64,000 nucleotides of DNA from Jiangella alba (GCF_900106035.1 NZ_FNUC01000003.1:930001-994000); one strand, 5' to 3'; shown: positions 37,948 to 46,942, counted from the stretch's first letter. The notes: a model not told the origin generated them from the sequence alone. Program-made: numbers and translations.

Positions 37948-38637
37948 TCAGCCGCTAGCGATTATCTCCAGCGCATGTTCAATGGCATGTGCCTGTGAGA
38001 TACCGGCGGCCGCAAGGTGATCCCATCCATCCTCCGGTACCGGATCTTGGGTGTAGGAGCCTTTGATTACTGCGGCAACCTTGAGAACGCCCTTCTCGTG
38101 GTCACGGAAGACGACTGGCGCTCCGGACATGCCGGGGTTGGCGATGAGGTCGAGGTACAGCACTCTGATCCCATCGACCTCCCCCATGCCCCCCATACAG
38201 CCCCGCTTGACCAGGGGCATGGACCGAAGCCCCATCTTCGGGATGACCATCGACAGATTTCCCGGAAAGCCCGCAGTGAGGATCTCTTGGCCAATCACAA
38301 TCTGGTCCGAACTAGCGGGTAGCGTCAGACTGCGCCGCGCTAGGTCATCGTTGGCCTTGAACACGGCGACGTCATGCTTTGGATCTAGTGGCCCGATGCG
38401 CTCGAGATGATCCGGGTGGGTGTCCTTAGTGTGCTCGCCACCGGCATCGGGGATAGGCTTGAGGATCACCAGCTCGAACCGCTCGCCGATCGTGAGATGT
38501 GCCGCGGTTATCAAGTACTGCTCCTCGTCGACATCGATGACGAAGCATGTGCCCCAGAGTCCTCGCGCGTACGAGCTAAACCGAAGGATGCGATGTAACA
38601 CCTGCACTTCGGCATGCAGTGGCTGCCATATGGCCAT
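37948..38637 (-). CDS. Trypsin-like serine protease (cargo)
   Basis: 229-aa protein with a complete S1-type catalytic triad: His47 (ITAAHLT), Asp89 (DPKHDVAVF) and Ser171 (NPGMSGAPVV). There is no signal peptide or membrane segment, which is unusual for trypsin-like proteases and implies action in the cytoplasm. Codon use is less G/C-biased than in its neighbours, and the gene separates two conjugation genes that are normally adjacent, so it looks acquired. ATG 38637 is preceded by a G-run ribosome binding site. Cytoplasmic trypsin-like proteases appear in several bacterial defence systems; no partner gene is seen here. Confidence 0.8.
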   Translation of the reverse strand: MAIWQPLHAEVQVLHRILRFSSYARGLWGTCFVIDVDEEQYLITAAHLTIGERFELVILKPIPDAGGEHTKDTHPDHLERIGPLDPKHDVAVFKANDDLARRSLTLPASSDQIVIGQEILTAGFPGNLSMVIPKMGLRSMPLVKRGCMGGMGEVDGIRVLYLDLIANPGMSGAPVVFRDHEKGVLKVAAVIKGSYTQDPVPEDGWDHLAAAGISQAHAIEHALEIIASG

Positions 38638-38734
38638 GGTCCCCCCATTGATCTCGCTGGCCCCCAGCAATAGCACATGCCCTGGACACAACGCGGCGCC
38701 GCGCGAGCGCCTCGCTTGGACGTGCAGCGGTCGC

Positions 38735-40201
38735 CTAAACCCGCCGGCACAGCGGAAGTGCTGCTGCGGTGAAGGCCTGTGCTTGTTGTCCAGTGAGGAG
38801 GCGTGTTTCGCAGCCGGCTTGGATGGCGGCTTGTTCGATGTCGGCGATGGCGGTGTCGAGCTGGTCGGGTGTGGTGGCGGTGATGGCAATGAGGCCGGTG
38901 TAGCGGAGGATGCCGTGGCCTGCGGTGAGGTCGGCTTCTTGTTGGAGGATGTCGTGGTATTCGGCGGTGTGGGTGGGGTCGTCGATCTGGCCGAGGCGGG
39001 CGCGGTGGGCGGCGTCGGAGAGGTGTTCGGTGCGGCGGCGTCGTAGGTCGCGGGCGGCTTGGTCGACACGGACGGGTGTGTAGAGCAGGGACAGCGTCCT
39101 GCGGGTGTTGCTGGTGAGCACGAGCGGGGTGAGGAAGCCGGGGTAGACGGCGGTGCGGGGCCATTCGCTGATCCAGAGGACGGCGTGGTGGCCGGTGTCG
39201 CCGCGTAGGCGGTCCCAGGTTTCGGTGACGGCGACGGGCCCGGCGGTGGCGAGGTCGCGGCCGAGGTGGCCGTGGCGGTCGAGCGTGGCGGCGATGGCGG
39301 GGTCGTAGGCGGAGCGGAGGACGACGGCGAGCTGGCCGGGGTCGAGCCATCCGGTGGGGGTGAGGTCGGCCGCGCGCAGCGCGGCGGTGAGGGTGGTCAT
39401 CTCCTCGCGCAGGACGGCGGCAGCACCTTTGAGGCCGGCGCCGGCGGCGCGGATCTGGCGGGCGGCGGCGTTCAGGTCCAGGGCGATGGAGAGGGTGGTG
39501 GCGTGGCGTTCACCGGCCGGGCCGGCGCGGGCGATGAGCTCGCGGTAGGTGGTGGCGGCCCAGGAGTGGTCGTCGCTGCCGTGGCGCCGCCACCAGTCGG
39601 CGAGGCCGCTGCCGCTGTCGGGCAGAGTCCGTTCGGAGACTTGGAGCGTCGCGAGGCGTCCGGATCGGCAGCAGGTCGCGAGCACCCTGCCCCAGGCGGT
39701 GACGCGGCGTTGCTGTTCGCAGGGGTCGAGGAGCACGAACGATGAGTGCTCGATGCCGCAGACGGCGGTCAGGGTGCGGGCATGGGGGTCGTGGATCATC
39801 GCGGCCCCGGTGGCGGGGTCGACGTACTCGCGCAGGCTGGCCGCGTCACCAGGCAGCGCGAGGGTGCCGGCAGGGCGGGGCGCGACGATGCGGCGTCGGT
39901 AGATGAGCTGGCCGCCGCTGGCGCGCCAGGCCCAGCGCGCGGCGATCGGGATCCACTCCACCAGCACCCGCCCGCCGACCGGGACCCAGGCCAGCGCCGC
40001 GGCGCCGACCCACACCGGGCCGGCGAGGACCAGAAGCGTGCCGCCGCCGACGTAGAGGGCCGCGACCATGGTCGTCACGCTGACGGCGACCGCGAGCAGC
40101 CGCGGCCAGGACAACCCGAGCAGGATCCCGCGGCGCGACAGCCGGGAGAACGACACCGCCGCCACCTCTGCGTCGCCGCGATCGGGATGCTGCCCGCTCA
40201 C
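38735..40201 (-). CDS. SCO6880-family conjugation protein
   Basis: 488-aa membrane protein. The hallmark start VSFSRLSRRGILLGLS (~16-31) precedes two helices (~33-72) of the PrgI-like region. The large cytoplasmic part (GIEHSSFVLLDPCEQQRRVTAWGRVLA, ~150; PVAVTETWDRLRGDTGHHAVLWISEWPR, ~325) corresponds to the N-terminal half of VirB4. In actinomycete T4SS operons it pairs with the shorter VirB4 ATPase encoded downstream. It overlaps the VirB6-like gene by 4 nt. Confidence 0.9.
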   Translation of the reverse strand: MSGQHPDRGDAEVAAVSFSRLSRRGILLGLSWPRLLAVAVSVTTMVAALYVGGGTLLVLAGPVWVGAAALAWVPVGGRVLVEWIPIAARWAWRASGGQLIYRRRIVAPRPAGTLALPGDAASLREYVDPATGAAMIHDPHARTLTAVCGIEHSSFVLLDPCEQQRRVTAWGRVLATCCRSGRLATLQVSERTLPDSGSGLADWWRRHGSDDHSWAATTYRELIARAGPAGERHATTLSIALDLNAAARQIRAAGAGLKGAAAVLREEMTTLTAALRAADLTPTGWLDPGQLAVVLRSAYDPAIAATLDRHGHLGRDLATAGPVAVTETWDRLRGDTGHHAVLWISEWPRTAVYPGFLTPLVLTSNTRRTLSLLYTPVRVDQAARDLRRRRTEHLSDAAHRARLGQIDDPTHTAEYHDILQQEADLTAGHGILRYTGLIAITATTPDQLDTAIADIEQAAIQAGCETRLLTGQQAQAFTAAALPLCRRV

Positions 40202-41742
40202 CCGGAGCCGTCCCGGTCGGTGGGCGGGTCGGGCAGCACCGGCGGCGCCGGGGCCCGCCCCGCCGGCGGCCCCGACGGCGCAGCGCTCGTTCTCGAGCTC
40301 CCGGCGTCGCTACCCGACACGGCGCCACCCCGGCGTTGGGATGGCGCGGTGCCGGGCTTCGACGCGGGGTGCCAGCCAACTGGTCCCGGTCCCTGCTCGG
40401 GGTCGTGACCCGCGGGGTACCAGCCGGCCGGTCCCGGCGCAGGGCCGGACTCCCGCCGCCCGGGCTCCCCGGCGCTGGTGCTGCCCGGCCCGCCGGAGCC
40501 ACCCGTCGCGGCATGGCCGCCCTGCCGGCCACCGCCACTCCCGGCGCCGCGCTCCGGCTCGGAGATAGACGGCTTACCGGATTCCTGCCGTCCCGCGGCC
40601 GGGTCGCCAGAACCGGACGTGGCTGCCGTGGCCGATGCCGGGCTGCCGGCGCTGGGTTGGCCGGTTCGCCTCGCGGTCTGCGCGACGGCGTGTCCCGCCG
40701 CGCCGGCGCCGCTGAGGCGGTTGCTGAGCACGGCTGCTGCGGTGCGGCCGCCGAGGCCGGCCATCATCGCCGGGCGCGGGAGGACCGCGCCCTTGGCTTC
40801 CTGTTCGCTGGCGGTGGCCTGTTGCGCGTCAACTCCAGCGAAGCTGATCATCTTGTAGCTCAGGTACGGCGCGAACGCTGCGAGGGCGAGCAGCGCGACC
40901 CCGGTGATCGGGTCGGAGATCGACGCCAGGTCGCTGTTGATGGGGGCGCTGATCTGCGTGACCGCGACCAGGAAGATCACCACGAGGACGAGCTTGGACA
41001 CGATCAGCGCGACCACGAACGTCGCCCACCGGGCCAGCCAGCCGCGGGTGGCGTCCCAGGACGATCCGGCCAGCGCGACCGGCGCGAACACGATCGCGAC
41101 CAGGAGCAGGGCTTTGCGGATGAGCAGGGAGAACCACACCGCGACCGAGGCGACGATGGCCAGCCCGGACAGCACGATCACGATGACCACGCTCATCCCG
41201 GCCGCGGTTGCGTCCGTGGTCGCCAGCACGGCGGTCAGCAGCACGATCCGTTCGCCCAGTTCGCCCATCGTGGTGCCGGCGGCCTGCACGATCCCGACGG
41301 CCAGCTGGTCGGTGATCTCCAGCAGCAGGCCCGTCAACGTGATCGCGAGGAACCCGCCCAGCACGGCCTTCGCGACCCCGAGCCCGGCGCGTGACAGGGC
41401 GGTCGGGTCGCGGCGGATCAGGCCGGTGATGAGTTGGAAGCAGAAGAACACCAGCGTCAGCAGCACCGCCAGCCCGAACAGCAGGTTGTAGACGGCCAGA
41501 TATCCCGGGGAGCGCACGTCGACGAGCGTGGTGGTGTCGATCACCGACCACATGGCCTCCACCAGCGCGCCGGCCGCCTGACCCATCGCGGTCGCCAGCC
41601 ACTCGAACGGCGCGGTCACCAAGGTGGCGGCGCCCTCGCCGACGGTGTCGCACACCGTGGAGATCACCGGAACGTCGCACACCCCGGCCCGCACGCCCGG
41701 GCCGGGCTCGAACGGGACCGGTGTCGTCGGGGACGGGCTCAT
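40198..41742 (-). CDS. VirB6/TrbL-like polytopic conjugation protein
   Basis: 514-aa protein. Residues ~60-310 form about six membrane helices (LAVYNLLFGLAVLLTLVFF, AVLGGFLAITLTGLLLEI, VVIVIVLSGLAIVASVAVWF, FVVALIVSKLVLVVIFLVAV, GVALLALAAFAPYLSY), the TrbL/VirB6 inner-membrane channel core. The last ~190 residues are a hydrophilic Gly/Pro/Ser-rich tail. ATG 41742 overlaps the preceding gene's stop by 4 nt. Confidence 0.88.
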   Translation of the reverse strand: MSPSPTTPVPFEPGPGVRAGVCDVPVISTVCDTVGEGAATLVTAPFEWLATAMGQAAGALVEAMWSVIDTTTLVDVRSPGYLAVYNLLFGLAVLLTLVFFCFQLITGLIRRDPTALSRAGLGVAKAVLGGFLAITLTGLLLEITDQLAVGIVQAAGTTMGELGERIVLLTAVLATTDATAAGMSVVIVIVLSGLAIVASVAVWFSLLIRKALLLVAIVFAPVALAGSSWDATRGWLARWATFVVALIVSKLVLVVIFLVAVTQISAPINSDLASISDPITGVALLALAAFAPYLSYKMISFAGVDAQQATASEQEAKGAVLPRPAMMAGLGGRTAAAVLSNRLSGAGAAGHAVAQTARRTGQPSAGSPASATAATSGSGDPAAGRQESGKPSISEPERGAGSGGGRQGGHAATGGSGGPGSTSAGEPGRRESGPAPGPAGWYPAGHDPEQGPGPVGWHPASKPGTAPSQRRGGAVSGSDAGSSRTSAAPSGPPAGRAPAPPVLPDPPTDRDGSG

Positions 41743-42029
41743 ATGCCCTGTCCCACGTCCCAGAAGAAGTTGATCAATGTGACGCTGGCGCCGCAGATGA
41801 TGGCCGCGCCGCACGCCACGACCACGCCGACCTTCCCGCGCCCGGCCAGGTGTGGGTTCGCGCTGTTCGACCCGAACCCCCACACCACGGCCGACACGAT
41901 CAGCGCCAGCACCGACAGAATCAACCCGATCGTCATCCCCGCACCCACGATCGTCCGCAGCTGCGCGATCCCCGGCAGCCCGGTCGTGTTCGGATCGATG
42001 CTGATATCCGTCGAGACTGATGCATACAC
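41739..42029 (-). CDS. DUF6112-like small membrane protein (pilin/VirB2-like)
   Basis: 96-aa protein with two membrane helices (IVGAGMTIGLILSVLALIVSAVVWGFG and VGVVVACGAAIICGASVTLINFF) and the family start SIDPNTTGLPGIAQLR. Size and topology match VirB2-like pilin subunits. GTG 42029 gives a family-like length; an open frame continues upstream but lacks family features and approaches the opposite-strand nuclease gene. Confidence 0.82.
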   Translation of the reverse strand: MYASVSTDISIDPNTTGLPGIAQLRTIVGAGMTIGLILSVLALIVSAVVWGFGSNSANPHLAGRGKVGVVVACGAAIICGASVTLINFFWDVGQGI

Positions 42030-42264
42030 GCTGGTCAGCGCGAGCTCCGCGTCAAGCAGTTCCAGCGCCCTTGCCAAGTGGTCCAGAAGCAATGGTTGGC
42101 TCACGTCAGCCTGGTGCACCCGCTGTGCCACGACTCCGGCTCCGTATAGGTGACGCAGCCCGGAGGTGTTCGGTTTGGGAACCCGTCGGTGCCGACGCAT
42201 CGGGTGCAGCGCGGGCAAATTGCCACGGGTCACCGGGGCCCAGCAGCTGTTGTCAGGATGCAGA

Positions 42265-43491
42265 ATGCGTGACATGGCCGCATCGGTTAGTGAACCGCTC
42301 GCCAGTTGGGACGAGCGCTTCGACGAGCGTGAGTCGCGCGCCCTCCGGTCCGCTCATGGGGTTGACGCCGCAACGTTGGAGACGACCACCGCGGAGGTTC
42401 TGATCGACACGATCTTGAACGATCACGCTGCGGCCCTGGTCACGGCTCAGTATGGCAACTTCAAGATCGAGACCAGAGAGGCGGCACCTCTCCCTGACGA
42501 AACTCCCCCAGGCGAGGCACAGCCACTCTCGATTGAGCTTGTCCTACCGGTGGAAGGTGCCGCAGGGGCGCTGCGTTCGACGGGCGCCGTTGGCAGAGGG
42601 ACCGGGAATCGATACACCCTCTGCCGGCAATTGAAAATCGCTCCCACAGCCGTGACGGACGATGAGATGACATCGGCGCTCGCCGCGACCCGTGAGCAAT
42701 GGTTCAAGCATGTCGCTACGTCCGTCGACAACGCCAATGCCAAGATCGGGGCCCACCGACAACGCATCCGGGAACTCGTCGAACCGATCATCCGGCAACG
42801 CCAACGGCAGCGTGGGCAACTCCGTGGGGCCGCGGCCGCCTTAAACATTCCCCTGGACCACACGCCTTCGGTCGGCGCCACCGTGCCCATGACTCCGCGC
42901 TCCCTCACATTGGCCGCGGCCGAGGCAGCCGCCAACGCCGGTGGCAACGAGATAGGACTCGCTGCTGACATCGCGCGCACCCTGATCGACCAAATCGGGG
43001 CGTTTGCGACCGCTCTGGAGCGCACGCCGGTGACGGCAAACCGGCTCGCGCGCGAGGACGAGGAGACGCTTCGCGATGTACTCCTGTTCTTCCTCAACGC
43101 CAACTGGAAGGGCGCCATAACCGGAGAGACGTTCATCGGGCAGGGCAAAGCGGACATCCTCCTACGCTGGAGAAATCGCGATGCTTTCATCGGTGAGTGC
43201 AAATTCTGGAGGGGCGCGAAGGGTTTCAGCGATGGGCTCGAGCAGCTCCTGGACCGCTACCTCGTGTGGCGCGCAACGCACGCCGCGATGATTCTCTTCA
43301 TTCGAGGCCCGCGCGATGTTTCTGCTGTGATCGACTCCGCGAGGCAGGTCATCAAGGGTCATGGGAGGTATCTCGGCCCTTCCGACACCGCGACCGGCGA
43401 GCACGCAGCCTTCCTGATGCAGGCTCAGCACGATCGTCAGCAGATCGTCACCCTGACCCTGATCCCGGTCGTGATGCCGGATAGGAGTTGA
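42265..43491 (+). CDS. PD-(D/E)XK nuclease-domain protein (cargo)
   Basis: 408-aa soluble protein encoded opposite to the surrounding conjugation genes. The C-terminal domain has a restriction-endonuclease-like active site: Asp297 (GKADILL), Glu311 and Lys313 (GECKFW), i.e. D-x13-E-x-K, followed by a helix (GLEQLLDRYLVWR). The middle is helical and Gln/Arg-rich (IIRQRQRQRGQLRG, ~176). ATG 42274 is an alternative start. No methylase lies next to it, so it is not a standard restriction-modification pair; it may act alone in element or phage defence. It separates the two DUF6112-like genes. Confidence 0.75.
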   Translation: MRDMAASVSEPLASWDERFDERESRALRSAHGVDAATLETTTAEVLIDTILNDHAAALVTAQYGNFKIETREAAPLPDETPPGEAQPLSIELVLPVEGAAGALRSTGAVGRGTGNRYTLCRQLKIAPTAVTDDEMTSALAATREQWFKHVATSVDNANAKIGAHRQRIRELVEPIIRQRQRQRGQLRGAAAALNIPLDHTPSVGATVPMTPRSLTLAAAEAAANAGGNEIGLAADIARTLIDQIGAFATALERTPVTANRLAREDEETLRDVLLFFLNANWKGAITGETFIGQGKADILLRWRNRDAFIGECKFWRGAKGFSDGLEQLLDRYLVWRATHAAMILFIRGPRDVSAVIDSARQVIKGHGRYLGPSDTATGEHAAFLMQAQHDRQQIVTLTLIPVVMPDRS

Positions 43492-43586
43492 TCGGTCGGG
43501 ACGAAACTGAGGCTGATGCCTCGCGCGAACGAAGTTGTTGGCTGCCTCGTCGCCATATCCGAAGGGTCGCGCCCCGACGGTCTAGG

Positions 43587-43868
43587 TCATAGGGCCGCGC
43601 CGAGATCGATCAGCCAGTTGGTCCAGGCCGTGGCTGCGCCGGCGAGCGCTGCGCCGGCGAGCGCGACGAGGGTGCCGGTGCGGGCTCGGGCCGCGGTGTG
43701 GTGGTTGCCGTGGGCGATGGCCAGCGCCCAGATCACCGCGCTGACGATGAGGGTGAGGACGGCGGTGATCAGCGTGATCATGAGGAGCGCGCCGATGATC
43801 TGTTCGAGGTCGTCGGTGGCTGCGACGCTGCCGAAGTCCGGGACCACGGCGACGGCACGCTGCGTCAT
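43587..43868 (-). CDS. DUF6112-like small membrane protein, second copy
   Basis: 93-aa protein with two membrane helices (IIGALLMITLITAVLTLIVSAVIWALA and TGTLVALAGAALAGAATAWTNWL), topologically the same as the protein at 41739-42029. It is a further pilin- or VirB2/B3-like subunit. ATG 43868 overlaps the stop of the M23 peptidase gene by 4 nt. Confidence 0.8.
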   Translation of the reverse strand: MTQRAVAVVPDFGSVAATDDLEQIIGALLMITLITAVLTLIVSAVIWALAIAHGNHHTAARARTGTLVALAGAALAGAATAWTNWLIDLGAAL

Positions 43869-45103
43869 GGCCCGTCCCACTCGACGCCCGTCCGCGAGCT
43901 ACCACCGAGATCGACTGTTCGGGCGGGTGGGTCCGGTGGTGGGGCGGTGCTTGGCGCGCACGGCGTGCCGGGGGTCGCGGTGGGGTTGTCGAGGTCGTCG
44001 GGGCGGTGGCCGTTGAACCAGGGGACCGGGTCGACCGGTGGTTGATCCGGTCCGCCGGGCCGCACCTCGAGGTGCAGGTGCGGCCCGGTGGACTGGCCGG
44101 CCGAGCCTACGTCGCCAATATGCTGCCCAGCCGCGACGATCTGCCCGGGGGAGACGTGGATGTCGTCGGGCCAAATGTGGGCGTAGGCGGTGGCCACCGG
44201 CAGTGCGTCGATGGTGTGCTCGATGACGATCAGGCCGCCGTAGACGGGGGTGGTGTCGGTGGACACGACCCGCCCGTCGGCGACGGCGAGGATCGGGGTG
44301 GCGTCGGGGGCGGCGTAGTCGGTGCCGGTGTGGAAGGACACCTCACCGGTGATCGGGTGGATGCGGGGCCCGAAGTCGCTGGTCTTGTTCCAGGTCCCTG
44401 CCGGGAGCGGGAACACCACTCGATCGGCCTCCGGCACCTGAGTCGGCGGCTGGCTGTTGGTGGTGAGGGTGGTGAGGATGGTTTCGGCGACCGGTTGGAA
44501 CGCCCGGTACCGGTCGGGGTGGGCGGACACCTCGACGGCCTGGGCGGCCTCGCCGGGGTCCATGTCGCGCCAGCCGGTGATATCGAGGAGTCCTCGCGGC
44601 GACGGGTAGTTCGGGCCGGTGGGGCCGCCGTAGAACGCGGCCGCCTGATAGGTCGGGTCCATCAGTTGCGCGACGGTGCCCCATCCGGCGGCCGGGCGCA
44701 TCTGGAACAACCCCAGGGAGTCGTGGTCGGAGCCGTCGCCGTCGTTCGGGTAGTCGCCGGACTCGGGGTAGGCGCCGGTGTTGGCGAGCATCCGCAGCCG
44801 GGACTCGGTCAGCGCGGCCATCAGCGCGATCACCACGCCGTCGCGGCCGACGCCGTCGACGCGGCCGCCGGTGGTAATGATGGTCGCCGCATGGGTCAGC
44901 TGGGTCCGGTCCAGCGTGATCTGATGCCCGTCGCTCGTGGTCGTGGTCAGGCTGTCCGGGACCGGCCCCACGATCAGGCTGTCGCCGCCGGGCAGGCAGG
45001 TGCCGGTCGCCGCGGGATTCACCACGGCGCTGCCGAGCAGCGCGACGGCCGGCGCGAACACCAGTACCGCGACCAGCATCGTCAGGACAATCTTCCGCGC
45101 CAC
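43865..45103 (-). CDS. Lytic transglycosylase-like / M23 peptidase of the conjugation system
   Basis: 412-aa exported wall hydrolase. One N-terminal membrane or signal helix (~5-30). A lysozyme-like domain follows (~75-215) with the putative catalytic Glu in ALTESRLR and the SLGLFQMRP motif. The M23 endopeptidase (~240-365) has Zn ligands in HTGTDYAAP and HLHLEV. Such two-domain enzymes open peptidoglycan so the transfer channel can cross the thick wall. GTG start. It belongs to the leftward operon and overlaps the small membrane protein gene by 4 nt. Confidence 0.92.
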   Translation of the reverse strand: MARKIVLTMLVAVLVFAPAVALLGSAVVNPAATGTCLPGGDSLIVGPVPDSLTTTTSDGHQITLDRTQLTHAATIITTGGRVDGVGRDGVVIALMAALTESRLRMLANTGAYPESGDYPNDGDGSDHDSLGLFQMRPAAGWGTVAQLMDPTYQAAAFYGGPTGPNYPSPRGLLDITGWRDMDPGEAAQAVEVSAHPDRYRAFQPVAETILTTLTTNSQPPTQVPEADRVVFPLPAGTWNKTSDFGPRIHPITGEVSFHTGTDYAAPDATPILAVADGRVVSTDTTPVYGGLIVIEHTIDALPVATAYAHIWPDDIHVSPGQIVAAGQHIGDVGSAGQSTGPHLHLEVRPGGPDQPPVDPVPWFNGHRPDDLDNPTATPGTPCAPSTAPPPDPPARTVDLGGSSRTGVEWDGP

Positions 45104-45118
45104 AACGACCCATCCCGG

Positions 45119-45787
45119 CTAGCGCAGGGGGTTGTTGAGCTCGGACAGCCGCAGCAGCCGGCAGTGCTCGAACGACGGCCGGCAGGTCAGGAAGATCGTG
45201 AACGCGACCTCCTGCTCGCTTGTGACGGGCTCGCCGTCCCAGGTCCCGGCGCGGTGCCGCGTGCCGGTCACGGTGTAAGCGGTGGTGCCGGGGAGCAGCT
45301 GACCTGGCGCGGCCTGTTCCAGGGCGTCGGCCCACGTGTCCGGCACCGCGAGCGTGTCGATGGCCAGCCACTGCCGCGTCTCGTACCAGGCCAGATCTAC
45401 CCACGCGTCCGGGGTGGGCAGGTAGGACCGCACATCCGACGCCAACCCTGCGGTCTCGGTCCCGGTCGGGTCACCGGCATCGACGAGCACCTGCGCGTAG
45501 TCGGCCGGTGCCGCACCGCTGACCGTGTCCCAGGTGAATACCGCCTGAGCGACCTGGCGGGCGAAGACCTCCGCGTCTGCGGTCTCGGGCAATTCCTCCG
45601 GCCGCGAGGGCTGGACCGGCGTCGTCGACGAGGGTGACGTGGCGCCGGGGCTGCTCGACTCGGTGGCGTCGCCGCCCGGTCCACGCACCAGCCCGAAGAC
45701 CGCGACGCCGACGATCAGCACCGTCACGACCGCCGCAGCGACGGTCACACCTGCGAGGCGGCGCCGAGCGCTGGAATCGATCACCAT
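45119..45787 (-). CDS. VirB8-like conjugation protein, paralogue 1
   Basis: 222-aa protein with a short cytoplasmic tail, one membrane helix (~10-32) and an extracellular domain of NTF2/VirB8-like length: FTWDT (~85), DYAQV (~98), SYLPTPDAWVDL (~120) and the end FTIFLTCRPSFEHCRLLRLSELNNPL. About one third of positions match the second copy at 47012-47692. ATG 45787 is preferred to an ATG 7 codons earlier because it fits the paralogue's start and because the earlier ATG is buried in a hairpin. In T4SS channels VirB8 links the inner-membrane parts. Confidence 0.75.
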   Translation of the reverse strand: MVIDSSARRRLAGVTVAAAVVTVLIVGVAVFGLVRGPGGDATESSSPGATSPSSTTPVQPSRPEELPETADAEVFARQVAQAVFTWDTVSGAAPADYAQVLVDAGDPTGTETAGLASDVRSYLPTPDAWVDLAWYETRQWLAIDTLAVPDTWADALEQAAPGQLLPGTTAYTVTGTRHRAGTWDGEPVTSEQEVAFTIFLTCRPSFEHCRLLRLSELNNPLR

Positions 45788-45795
45788 CTGCCCTG

Positions 45796-45829
45796 CCTGT
45801 CCTTCCATCCGACTGGATAGAAGGACAGG
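45796..45829. promoter_or_regulatory. Hairpin at the 5' end of the VirB8-like gene
   Basis: 15-bp stem with a GACT loop (arms 45796-45810 and 45815-45829) and one imperfect pair. It covers an upstream in-frame ATG of the leftward gene and lies just before the preferred start, so it could act as a terminator for the preceding unit or modulate translation. Confidence 0.45.
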
Positions 45830-45836
45830 TGTGCAT

Positions 45837-45865
45837 CGCCAGCCGGGACGCGACCCGTGCTGGCG
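45837..45865. terminator. Second hairpin, possible terminator
   Basis: CGCCAGC...GCTGGCG outer stem plus CGGG/CCCG inner stem with one bulged T, 29 nt in all, without a T-run. It lies between the lipoprotein cargo gene (leftward) and the VirB8-like gene. Confidence 0.35.
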
Positions 45866-45951
45866 GGGCCGTGCAGATTCACGGACCTGATGCGCTCGTA
45901 CTGTGCCGTTGGTCCGCCGTACCGGGTCATCTGCCCGGAGCCGGAGCGGGG

Positions 45952-46377
45952 CTACGGCGCCACGGTCACCTCGACCGCGTTGGAACCTCCGACGGTGATG
46001 GTTGCCGCCCCCGCTTGCGCGCCCGTCGGCACCTCCACGGTCACCTTCACCGTCCCGTCAGTGCCCTGAGCGTCGACGACGGCGAGTTCGACTCTCTTGC
46101 CGTCCTGCTGCCATGTCACGGACTGGTCGTGCAGAGGTTCTGCCGTGATTCCCTCACCTTGGTCGTAGCACCCGTTCACCAGGTTCACCGCGGTGATCTC
46201 GAGGGGGTCGCTGGGCGCGATCGTTGTGTCGGTGACGGAAGCGAGCGGTGCGGCGCACACCCGTTCGGTGTCGCCGTCGCTCGAAACCTCCGCGTCGGTC
46301 TGCGAGTTGTCGCCACAGCTGGCAAGCGCGGCTGCCGCGACGGACAGCGCTAGCCAACGATTCGATCGCTGAGTCAC
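45952..46377 (-). CDS. Hypothetical lipoprotein (cargo)
   Basis: 141-aa exported protein with signal peptide and lipobox LASC (Cys near residue 21). The mature part is small and beta-rich (LEITAVNLVNGCYDQG, VELAVVDAQGTDGTVKVTVEVPTGAQAGAATITVGG), like a single Ig-like domain. It sits between the two VirB8-like paralogues, so it is probably acquired cargo or a surface accessory factor. GTG start. Confidence 0.7.
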   Translation of the reverse strand: MTQRSNRWLALSVAAAALASCGDNSQTDAEVSSDGDTERVCAAPLASVTDTTIAPSDPLEITAVNLVNGCYDQGEGITAEPLHDQSVTWQQDGKRVELAVVDAQGTDGTVKVTVEVPTGAQAGAATITVGGSNAVEVTVAP

Positions 46378-46528
46378 ACTAACGCCCCGTTCTCGATGGC
46401 TGGTCTCACCTTAGGCGGTGGGGCCCGAGCCGTTCTCCGGCGATCGGCTCGGATCTGTATCCCGCTTGCGCGCGGCGGTCTGCGTGACGTCTTCGTGGCT
46501 CTGGAGTCGCGACTCGAGGTGTCCGCGT

Positions 46529-46942
46529 TCAGCGCAGCCGGCGACGGCAGGTCTTGCAGTCGGGTTGGACGGTGCCCGGTTCGCGTTGAGCCGAGGCGCG
46601 TGCCGGCCCGCCGAAGACGGGGAGATCGACGATCTGGACGGTGTGCCAGTCGACGCATCGTGCGGGGCCTCTGCCGTCGAGTGAGACCGGACCGGGTCCA
46701 GTGGCGTGGCGTCGGCCGCCGCGGTCAACGGCGATCAGTGGCTGGTCGATGGTGCGTACCAGTGCAACACCGGGCTGTGCGCCGTCGATCTCCACTGACG
46801 TGAGCTTTTCGATGAGCGCGCGACCTTCGACGTGATGACGTTCCAGGTGATCGCACGCAAGTGCGGCGATCTCGGCGGGTTCGAGGTCGCCTGTGATGTG
46901 GAAGCCGCCGCAGTGATCCACCGGGCCGTGAGAGACGAACAC
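46529..46942 (-). CDS. Hypothetical protein (cargo)
   Basis: 137-aa soluble protein from GTG 46942 (FVSHGPVDHCGGFHITGDLEPAEIAALACDHLERHHVEGRALIEKL). His/Cys-rich at both ends (DCKTC near the C-terminus). Not recognised. It lies with the lipoprotein gene between the two VirB8-like genes. Confidence 0.5.
   Translation of the reverse strand: MFVSHGPVDHCGGFHITGDLEPAEIAALACDHLERHHVEGRALIEKLTSVEIDGAQPGVALVRTIDQPLIAVDRGGRRHATGPGPVSLDGRGPARCVDWHTVQIVDLPVFGGPARASAQREPGTVQPDCKTCRRRLR

Noticed and set aside
42030-42275. N-terminal extension of the DUF6112-like protein (continuous open frame to 42275)
   Set aside because: It does not resemble the family start and would overlap the opposite-strand nuclease gene's start; GTG 42029 gives the expected size.
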